From Nocardia alba NBRC 108234 (lineage in GTDB: Bacteria; Actinomycetota; Actinomycetes; Mycobacteriales; Mycobacteriaceae), in contig NZ_BDAX01000036.1 in assembly GCF_001612665.1 (NCBI RefSeq), forward strand, positions 22,190-86,189: DNA of 64,000 nucleotides, given 5' to 3'. Of the stretch, positions 58,128-64,000 are shown in pieces. The notes beneath the pieces were generated by a model. It did no database searches. It saw nothing but the letters and a program-made list of their open reading frames with translations, and was not told the DNA's origin. A program made the translations under genes and the position numbers. Position 1 is the first letter of the stretch. Every line of letters begins with the position of its first letter.

Positions 58128-59605
58128 TGGAGTTCGTCTGCTTCCTCGTCGGTCGGCGGGGTCCATTCCGGCGGCGGACCGCCGTGGGTCCACGGGGTCT
58201 CCTCGCGCGCGGGCAGATTCAGCATCCCGTTGAACGGTGTCGGTTTGAAGCGGGCGAAGCCGAGGTCATCACCCTCCTCGGGAACGCTGCCCGGCTCGGC
58301 GACGAGCTTGCGCCCCATTCCCCCCGATAGTTCGAGCACGATCGTGTCACCGTCGACCTCGACGACGAGCCCCGACTGTTTCGGCCGCTCGACGCAGGTC
58401 AGCTCCTCCCCGACCACGGCGAGGAACGGGTCGGTGGTGCGAATATGGATGTGCGGGCGCAGTTTCGGGCGCGACCCGGTGCGATCGAGTCGCTCGGGCT
58501 CACTGTGGGTGACGGTGCCACGCAGCGCCGCTCCGCTGACGCGATGCTCGAGCATGCGCAGCGGATCATCGAAAGCGCACTGCCCCTGCAGAGCTTCCAG
58601 CGCCCGTTCGCGCTCGAGCAGTCTGCGCACCGCGGGAACGGCGGAATCGCGTCTGGCCTGCGGAACCCCCTCCGCGACATCGGCGGCGAAGCGGGAGAAC
58701 GCGCCGCGATCATCGGTCCACCGGTTCTCGACGCTGGCGCCTTCGGGCAGCGCGCTCAGCAGCTCGATCGAGCGCCACATCAGCTGCCAGGTGGGTTCGA
58801 GCTGGCCGCGCAGCGAGCGCTCTAGCCGTTCGGCGGCGACAGATCTGGCCGAGTCGTCGAGTGCGGCGTTGTAGGCGGCGATCAGCGGCGCGAGTTCCTC
58901 GTTGTCGAAGCCGGGGTCGGTGGCCGGACCGGCGGGCGGCGACAACAGCGGATCCTCCGCCATGGCGGCGGCTTGCGCGCCGGTCAACCCCGGCGGCGGG
59001 TCGATCCAGCCGAGCAGGGCCGCGAGATTGCCGTCTTCGAGGGCGGATTGGCCCGACGCCCAATGCGCGGACAGCACTGTCGTCATCGCGGGCAGCACCG
59101 CCGAACCGGGATGTTCGGCCCGATCACCGAACCAGGTGAGCCACCGTCCGAGCAGCGGAATCGACGCCGGTACCGGGTTGTCCCCCTCCACCCGGTGAAA
59201 CCGCACCGAACGCCCGAGCAGCTTCAGGAAATTCACGCCGCCGGGGTTCGGCGTCCACATCTGGGGCGCGTCCAGGCACCGGGTGTAGGTCTCGCCCGCC
59301 TTGCTGGTGAGCTCCTCGGTCTCGACGAGAAACGTCGAAAGATAGGGCAGCACAACATCAGCCAGTTGCTCGATGAATCGCAACCGCAGCACCCGGTCGC
59401 GGGGCTGGGGCACCGTCAGTACGTTCTGATCGCCGACCGAGGTGCCGATCATGATCGCCACCGGCGCCGCCGCCTCCCCCGCCAGCCGCAACGGCACCGC
59501 CACCAGCGGGCGCTCGGCGAGGTGGAGGTGGCGTACCGCCGCGGTAGCCTGCGCCCGGCCCGCCCGTACGGCCTCGGCCTTGGCCAGGGCCGCCAGCACG
59601 CTCAT
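58124..59605 (-). CDS. Unrecognised 493-aa protein of the helicase-nuclease operon
   Basis: No family recognised. N-terminal third: a possible alpha/beta domain (RPLVAVPLRLAGEAAAPVAIMIG). The middle is helical with Trp-rich stretches (LLGRWLTWFGDR). Residues about 355-455 form a beta-rich segment (SGLVVEVDGDTIVLELSGGM, EEGDDLGFARFKP) that looks like a small beta-barrel, a domain that in Upf1/Dna2 helicases sits between motifs Ia and II or before the helicase core. The tail is Pro/Glu-rich. Overlaps both neighbours by 4 bp (ATGA, GTGA), so it is made in step with the helicase and the nuclease. The functional reading is inference only. Confidence 0.75.
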   Translation of the reverse strand: MSVLAALAKAEAVRAGRAQATAAVRHLHLAERPLVAVPLRLAGEAAAPVAIMIGTSVGDQNVLTVPQPRDRVLRLRFIEQLADVVLPYLSTFLVETEELTSKAGETYTRCLDAPQMWTPNPGGVNFLKLLGRSVRFHRVEGDNPVPASIPLLGRWLTWFGDRAEHPGSAVLPAMTTVLSAHWASGQSALEDGNLAALLGWIDPPPGLTGAQAAAMAEDPLLSPPAGPATDPGFDNEELAPLIAAYNAALDDSARSVAAERLERSLRGQLEPTWQLMWRSIELLSALPEGASVENRWTDDRGAFSRFAADVAEGVPQARRDSAVPAVRRLLERERALEALQGQCAFDDPLRMLEHRVSGAALRGTVTHSEPERLDRTGSRPKLRPHIHIRTTDPFLAVVGEELTCVERPKQSGLVVEVDGDTIVLELSGGMGRKLVAEPGSVPEEGDDLGFARFKPTPFNGMLNLPAREETPWTHGGPPPEWTPPTDEEADELQ

Positions 59606-60687
59606 CCGGCGATCTCCCATCGCAGCCGATGGGCGGTGCGCAGCATGGCGGTGATGTCGGCGTGTTCGGGGCCGGGTTCCAGTGTCCCGTCGGCCAGGCC
59701 GAGCACAGTGTGGATGTTCTCGATCCCCCCGACCACATCGCACACCCCACGACCCAACGCATCCACCGAACCGCAGGTGCGGGCTTCGTCGCGGCAGGCG
59801 AACGCGAGTTCGCAGCTCGACATGCACTCGGGCGCGTAGCGAGCCGGAATGGCGGCGATCGTCTTCTCGAGGTTCTCGCCCGGCGCGAAGGTGGCCTCGG
59901 GCGGCAGCAGGGCGAGCAGGTCGGGAATCGCGGTGAGTCTGGTCAATTGACGCGAGACCGTGGCGAGTTGCTTACGCAGATCGACGAGTTCGGCGGTCGG
60001 CCGATTCGAGAAATCCCGCGCGCAGACCAGAATCACATTGTGCGACACGATCTCCGGTGACTCACCGATCTCGGCCATCAGCTCGCGCAGGGCGATCACA
60101 TACACCGCGGACTGCCGCGCGGCCGCCGCGACCTGCGCCGGGTCGGCCTGTCCGTCGATCACCGGGAAGGCTTTCACCTCCACCACATGGAACTTGCCGT
60201 CCAATTGCACGGCCACCACATCGGGTTCGAGATAGGCCGTCGCACCGGCGATATCGAGCCGCAGCATGGGGTGATCGAACAGGGTGCCCTCGCCCGCCGC
60301 GATCGCGCTCTTCAACAATTGCCTGGTGCGTTGATAACGCACCGCGTTGCCGGTGTTCTCCCCCACCGAATTCAGGTCGTGGTAGGCGACTTCGGGGATC
60401 GTGAGGCCGAGTTTGTCGCGCAACAGGGCGAGCAATTCCGCGCAGCCGTTCGCCTTCACCATCGCCTCGAACGCGTTGCCGCGGGTAATGGCGAATTGGG
60501 ACTGACCGAATTGTGGCGGGAATCCCAATGATTGGGCTATCACGGTTTTGTCCACCGCGGCCGCGTCGAGCAGGGCGCGGCGGGCACATCCGGGATTGGC
60601 CGTCAGCGCGGCGATGGTACGGGCATTGTGCCTGGTCGCGGGGACTTCGCCGCGCAACTCGTCCAACTGTGCTGCGAGAGTGCTCAT
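59602..60687 (-). CDS. RecB/Cas4-like PD-(D/E)XK nuclease with C-terminal Cys cluster
   Basis: 361 aa. The nuclease core is legible: TRGNAFEAMV (69-78, like the RG-x-x-F-E helix), LEPD with Asp156, VVEVKAF with Glu170 and Lys172, and QSAVY (192-196), the QxxxY motif of RecB-family nucleases. One cysteine lies ahead (Cys34) and a cluster behind (Cys288, 292, 298, 305, 316), the split arrangement of 4Fe-4S nucleases such as Cas4, AddB and Dna2. This is no Cas4 of a CRISPR locus: no array or cas gene is near. Overlaps both neighbours by 4 bp. Confidence 0.82.
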   Translation of the reverse strand: MSTLAAQLDELRGEVPATRHNARTIAALTANPGCARRALLDAAAVDKTVIAQSLGFPPQFGQSQFAITRGNAFEAMVKANGCAELLALLRDKLGLTIPEVAYHDLNSVGENTGNAVRYQRTRQLLKSAIAAGEGTLFDHPMLRLDIAGATAYLEPDVVAVQLDGKFHVVEVKAFPVIDGQADPAQVAAAARQSAVYVIALRELMAEIGESPEIVSHNVILVCARDFSNRPTAELVDLRKQLATVSRQLTRLTAIPDLLALLPPEATFAPGENLEKTIAAIPARYAPECMSSCELAFACRDEARTCGSVDALGRGVCDVVGGIENIHTVLGLADGTLEPGPEHADITAMLRTAHRLRWEIAG

Positions 60688-61487
60688 TTCACCTCGATTC
60701 GTCGCCGATCGGCTACGCCGAGCCGAACACCGAATAGTTGTGCGGCCGGATCCGCCAGCTGATCCGCCGCCCGACGCGCCGCCGCAGTGCGCTGCCTCGC
60801 GTCCTCGTCCTCGTGCACCGCGAGCTCGCGCCGCGCGGCCTCGATCACCTCGGCCGGGTCGAGCGAATCCGGAGCGGTCGAGATGCCAGGAATCGACACG
60901 GCGAGCCGCCACAATACGCGCAATCCCGACGTATCTCCCGCAGGCTGCGCCGAAAGGTGTTCAGCCAGGCGAATTGCCGACACCAGCAGCCCCACCCGCG
61001 GACTCAACGGGCCGACCATTCGCCGTTCCAGCGGCCACGAACTCACCGCCATCAGTCCGCGCGCCGGTGCGAGCAGATCGGTGGTGAGCGCCGCGCACAG
61101 GTAGTACGGGCGGGCGTACGGCGCCGATCGAAAAGACCGTTCCTCGTCGCGACGCAGGCTCGTCAGCCGGGCGGGCAGCAGTTCACCGGAGAAGAAAGCC
61201 TCGTGCGTGGCGAGCACCAGTTTCGGCGACGACGGTACCGAGAGCAGGGTCAACGCGCGATGCACATGTTCACGCACCGGAACCCCCGGCGCCTCGGCGG
61301 CCTCCTCCGGCATCGAGCCGAGAACCGCCGCGTCCCAGGCCAACTCGGCCCTGCGCAGAGCGGCGCGCAATTGCCGCGCCCCGGCCCGATCCCCACCGGC
61401 GGCCGCCCGTCGCACCTCGGCCCGCAAACCGGAGATGCGCACCTCCAGCTCTTCGGCCGAGTCCGTCACGAGTCGGAGCGTATCCAC
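60684..61487 (-). CDS. Unrecognised 267-aa protein, first gene of the helicase-nuclease operon
   Basis: No family recognised. The first 60 residues are a charged, coiled-coil-like helix (SAEELEVRISGLRAEVRRAA), then a mixed helical region with FFSGELLPARLTSLRRDEERSF and YYLCAALTTDLLAPARGL, and a C-terminal helical part ending in basic residues. There is no signal peptide or membrane segment, so it should be cytoplasmic. GTG 61487; three 10-bp phased repeats lie 3 bp ahead of it. It begins an operon of four overlapping genes and could be a regulatory, adaptor or sensing part of that system. Confidence 0.75.
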   Translation of the reverse strand: MDTLRLVTDSAEELEVRISGLRAEVRRAAAGGDRAGARQLRAALRRAELAWDAAVLGSMPEEAAEAPGVPVREHVHRALTLLSVPSSPKLVLATHEAFFSGELLPARLTSLRRDEERSFRSAPYARPYYLCAALTTDLLAPARGLMAVSSWPLERRMVGPLSPRVGLLVSAIRLAEHLSAQPAGDTSGLRVLWRLAVSIPGISTAPDSLDPAEVIEAARRELAVHEDEDARQRTAAARRAADQLADPAAQLFGVRLGVADRRRIEVK

Positions 61488-61490
61488 AGC

Positions 61491-61520
61491 TACCAGTATT
61501 GTCCAGTAATTCCCAGTATT
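61491..61520. promoter_or_regulatory. Three 10-bp phased direct repeats in operon promoter
   Basis: TACCAGTATT, GTCCAGTAAT and TCCCAGTATT follow without a gap, sharing CCAGTAWT at exactly one helical turn. They begin 3 bp before the GTG of the four-gene operon and lie 87 bp ahead of pepA, so a regulator bound along one face of the DNA could block both directions. Confidence 0.6.
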
Positions 61521-61606
61521 TCGGTCGCGGGCCTACGGGGACACCGCGCACCGGCACAGCCGGACTCGTGATGCGAGCACCGATAGCGACCGAATAACCT
61601 GGGGCA

Positions 61607-63115
61607 ATGACAGCTGTTGCAGATCGTTCACTCGGACCGGAGTTGGCGCGCACCGAAACCATCACCGCGGACACCGACGTGCTGGTGATCGGGTTGACCT
61701 CCTCGGAGAACGGACCGGCCATCGTCCCCGCCGACCTGTTCGGCGACGTGCTCACCGCCGAGGTCCGCGCGGAACTGCTGGACGCCCTCGGCGCGGTCGG
61801 CGCCAAGGGCAAGCCCGAGGAACTCACCCGGGTGCCCGCGCCCGCCGCCCTGGCCGACGTCACCAGCGTGCTCGCCGTCGGACTCGGCGCGGCCGACAAG
61901 ATCGATGCCGAACAGGTGCGCCGCAGCGCCGGTGTCGCCGGACGCGCGCTCAGCGGCACCGAACTCGTCGCCACCACCCTGTCCGGCATCGATCTCGGTG
62001 CGGCGGCCGAAGGGTTCTACCTCGGCGCGTACACCTTCTCCACCTTCAAATCCAAGAGCGCGCCCAAGCCGGACGAGCGCCCGGTGGTCCGCCTCGAACT
62101 GCTGGTGCCCGAACCGGAGTTCGACGCATTAGAGCTGCTGCGCGCCCAGCTGGTCGCCGAGGCCATCGCCACCGCGCGCGACTTCGTGAACACCCCGCCG
62201 AGCGCGCTCTACCCCGCCGAGTTCGCCGAGCGGGCCCGGCTGCTCGCCGAAGCGGCGGGCCTCGAGGTCGAGGTGCTCGACGAGAACGCGCTCGCCGCAG
62301 GCGGCTACGGCGGCATCGTCGGCGTCGGTCAGGGCTCGTCCCGGCCGCCGCGACTGATCCGGATCAGCTACGCGGGCGGGGCGAAGAAGATCGCGCTCGT
62401 CGGCAAGGGCGTCACCTTCGACACCGGCGGCATCTCGATCAAGCCCGCCGCCAACATGGAGAACATGACCTCCGACATGGCGGGCGCCGCGGCGGTCATC
62501 GCGACCGTGCTGCTGGCCGCGCGCCTGGGCCTGCCGGTCACCGTCACCGCGACGGTCCCGATGGCCGAGAACATGCCATCGGCTACCGCCCAGCGCCCCG
62601 GTGACGTGCTCACCCAGTACGGCGGCACCACCGTCGAGGTCATCAACACCGACGCCGAGGGCCGGCTCATCCTGGCCGACGCCATCGTGCGCGCGGTCGA
62701 GGACGAGCCCGACTACCTGATCGACGTCGCCACCCTCACCGGCGCGCAGATGGTCGCGCTCGGCACCCGCACCCCGGGAGTGATGGGCACCGAGGAGTTC
62801 CGCGACCGCGTCGCCGCGATCTCGCGCTCGGTCGGTGAGAACGGCTGGGCCATGCCGCTTCCCGCCGAATTGCGCGCCGACCTCAATTCCAAAGTCGCCG
62901 ACCTGGCCAATGTGGCACCGCACCGCTGGGGCGGCATGCTCTCGGCCGCGCTGTTCCTCAAGGACTTCGTGCCGGAGGGCGTGCAGTGGGCTCACCTGGA
63001 CGTCGCGGGTCCCGCCTACAACACCGGCGGGCCGTTCGGCTACATCGGCAAGGGCGGCACCGGCGTTCCGGTGCGCACGCTCATCACGGTGATCGAGGAG
63101 ATCGGCGCGGAGTAG
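61607..63115 (+). CDS. pepA: Leucyl aminopeptidase (M17 family)
   Basis: 502 aa. Dimetal cytosolic aminopeptidase. Metal and catalytic residues: KGVTFDTGGISIKPAANMENMTSDMAGAAAV, and the family signature NTDAEGRLILADAIV. N-terminal macro-like domain included. ATG 61607 has TAACCT six bases upstream and no ribosome site (leaderless candidate). It corresponds to Rv2213 (PepB), which in M. tuberculosis lies one gene beyond gcvT; here 18 kb of other genes intervene. Confidence 0.96.
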   Translation: MTAVADRSLGPELARTETITADTDVLVIGLTSSENGPAIVPADLFGDVLTAEVRAELLDALGAVGAKGKPEELTRVPAPAALADVTSVLAVGLGAADKIDAEQVRRSAGVAGRALSGTELVATTLSGIDLGAAAEGFYLGAYTFSTFKSKSAPKPDERPVVRLELLVPEPEFDALELLRAQLVAEAIATARDFVNTPPSALYPAEFAERARLLAEAAGLEVEVLDENALAAGGYGGIVGVGQGSSRPPRLIRISYAGGAKKIALVGKGVTFDTGGISIKPAANMENMTSDMAGAAAVIATVLLAARLGLPVTVTATVPMAENMPSATAQRPGDVLTQYGGTTVEVINTDAEGRLILADAIVRAVEDEPDYLIDVATLTGAQMVALGTRTPGVMGTEEFRDRVAAISRSVGENGWAMPLPAELRADLNSKVADLANVAPHRWGGMLSAALFLKDFVPEGVQWAHLDVAGPAYNTGGPFGYIGKGGTGVPVRTLITVIEEIGAE

Positions 63116-63466
63116 TCACTCTTCCAACTCGGCTTCGCGAGCCCGCCGCTCCTCGATGCGGCGGCGGGCGTCGAAGTCGCGCATACGTTGTGGATAGCCG
63201 GTGCGGTTCACGTCGTAGACCGGAATCTTCAAGGCACCGGCCAACCGCCGCGCGCCCTTCTCACCGACGATGCGGCGGGTCCACTCCCCGTCAGCGGCCA
63301 CCAGCACAGCTGTGACATCAGTCACAGTTGTTCGGGGCTCGACGAAGGCTTCGACCCCACGCCGCGTCCGCGCCCACTCCCCCAAGGCCTTCACCTCCGA
63401 CGCGGTCTCGCGCGCGCCTGACCTGCTCGCACCGCGCCCACCACGGAAACGATCCAGCAAACCCAT
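63116..63466 (-). CDS. Small basic conserved hypothetical protein
   Basis: 116 aa. Starts MGLLDRFRGGRGASRSG, a basic tail; the middle (VTDVTAVLVAADGEWTRRIVGEKGARRLAGALKIPVYDVNRTGYPQ) has the look of a small Rossmann-like or oxidoreductase-derived fold; the end is a charged helix (RRRIEERRAREAELEE). Conserved in mycolata next to pepA/sucB as far as I recall, function unknown. GAGGAGG lies about 9 bases before ATG 63466; the frame running on to 63952 is an artefact. Its stop abuts the pepA stop (convergent). Confidence 0.8.
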   Translation of the reverse strand: MGLLDRFRGGRGASRSGARETASEVKALGEWARTRRGVEAFVEPRTTVTDVTAVLVAADGEWTRRIVGEKGARRLAGALKIPVYDVNRTGYPQRMRDFDARRRIEERRAREAELEE

Positions 63467-63698
63467 CCGGCTCGACCTCCTCCGTTCCGGCGGAATTCTG
63501 CTCACCGCCGTACATTCCATGGTGCCAGCTTCGCCCGGATCGACGCCCTGCGCTACACCCGCGACGGACGAGTGCAAGGATGGTTGCCGGAACAAGAACC
63601 AACGTTTCCCGGGTGCTCCGCCGATACCGGCGGGGTGGACGCAAGCCGCGACCCGCGACGGATGTCCGCCGGGTACACACTCAGAGGAGTCAGAGGAC

Positions 63699-64000
63699 AT
63701 GGCCTTCTCCGTCCAGATGCCAGCCCTTGGTGAGAGCGTCACCGAGGGCACGGTGACCAGGTGGCTGAAGCAGGAAGGAGACACGGTCGAGGTCGACGAA
63801 CCGCTGCTCGAAGTCTCCACCGACAAGGTCGACACCGAGATCCCGTCGCCGACCGCGGGCGTGCTCTCCAAGATCGTCGCCCAGGAAGACGACATCGTCG
63901 AGGTCGGCGGTGAGCTCGGCGTGATCAGCGATGCCGACGAAACCCCCGCCACCGCTCCTGAGCCCGCCTCCGCGCCCGCCGCACCCGAGCCGGCGCCGGA
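63699..64000 (+). CDS. sucB: Dihydrolipoamide acyltransferase (E2), N-terminal part
   Basis: Runs off the end of the window. MAFSVQMPALGESVTEGTVTR opens the first lipoyl domain; the lipoylated lysine is Lys43 in EVSTDKVDTEI. An Ala/Pro/Glu linker begins about residue 82. In this lineage the product (DlaT/SucB, Rv2215) serves as E2 for pyruvate dehydrogenase and the peroxynitrite reductase system. AGAGGAC just before ATG 63699 may be the ribosome site. Confidence 0.93.
   Translation, partial: MAFSVQMPALGESVTEGTVTRWLKQEGDTVEVDEPLLEVSTDKVDTEIPSPTAGVLSKIVAQEDDIVEVGGELGVISDADETPATAPEPASAPAAPEPAP

Noticed and set aside
59602..60687. Cas4 of a CRISPR-Cas system
   Set aside because: The nuclease has a Cas4-like core, but there is no repeat array and no other cas gene anywhere in the window.

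Overview
The window is very GC-rich and densely coded. It looks like the chromosome of a mycolic-acid actinomycete, most likely Nocardia or a close relative. The pointers are a PknL kinase next to its HTH partner, class II DAHP synthase, the actinobacterial QcrCAB/CtaCEF respiratory genes with a di-haem QcrC, a PimB'-type mannosyltransferase, an antigen-85-like esterase, and many leaderless-looking starts. Much of the gene content matches the Rv2175c-Rv2215 neighbourhood of Mycobacterium tuberculosis as I remember it. I saw no tRNA, rRNA, IS element, prophage or CRISPR array.

Layout: 1-5.9 kb has the end of a phytoene synthase, the divergent pair HTH protein/pknL, aroG and a small exoribonuclease. 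5.9-10.2 kb is the ctaE-qcrC-qcrA-qcrB operon. 10.4-14.9 kb has trpD, a lone RAM domain, a TrpF-like isomerase and a DEDDh-exonuclease/GIY-YIG protein. 15.6-24.4 kb holds two NlpC/P60 cell-wall hydrolases, a HELTH membrane protein, pimB', two SRPBCC proteins, an ArsA-like ATPase that seems to start at CTG, glucokinase and an acyltransferase. 24.5-29 kb has an ABC1 kinase, a Tat-exported PhoD phosphatase and an FAD-linked oxidase. 29-34.7 kb has ctaF-ctaC, asnB, an adenosine-kinase-type sugar kinase and erpA. 35-41.5 kb has a DUF3043 protein, a tiny membrane protein, a GlxA-type regulator, an antigen-85-like esterase, cobU-cobT-cobS and a metallo-hydrolase. 41.5-43.8 kb has ilvE and gcvT.

From 43.9 to 61.5 kb, between gcvT and the leucyl aminopeptidase, lies a stretch that the M. 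tuberculosis order lacks. It holds a PAP2-lipid kinase fusion with a fresh 48-bp tandem duplication, an ANT-like nucleotidyltransferase, a frameshifted GH18-like protein, an excalibur protein, MsrA, a GMC oxidoreductase, a MarR/MFS pair with a matching operator, and a cut-down conservon (sensor kinase plus DUF742 only). Last comes a four-gene operon with every gene overlapping the next by 4 bp. It encodes a RecB/Cas4-like nuclease with a cysteine cluster, an Upf1/Dna2-like SF1 helicase and two unrecognised proteins. I consider this the best candidate for an undescribed system: it reads like a Dna2 nuclease-helicase split over several chains, controlled from three 10-bp phased repeats. The window ends with pepA, a small basic protein and the start of the E2 acyltransferase gene.

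Intergenic DNA is rich in palindromes. Several convergent genes share perfect bidirectional terminators, and a composite repeat occurs both before aroG and before ctaF.
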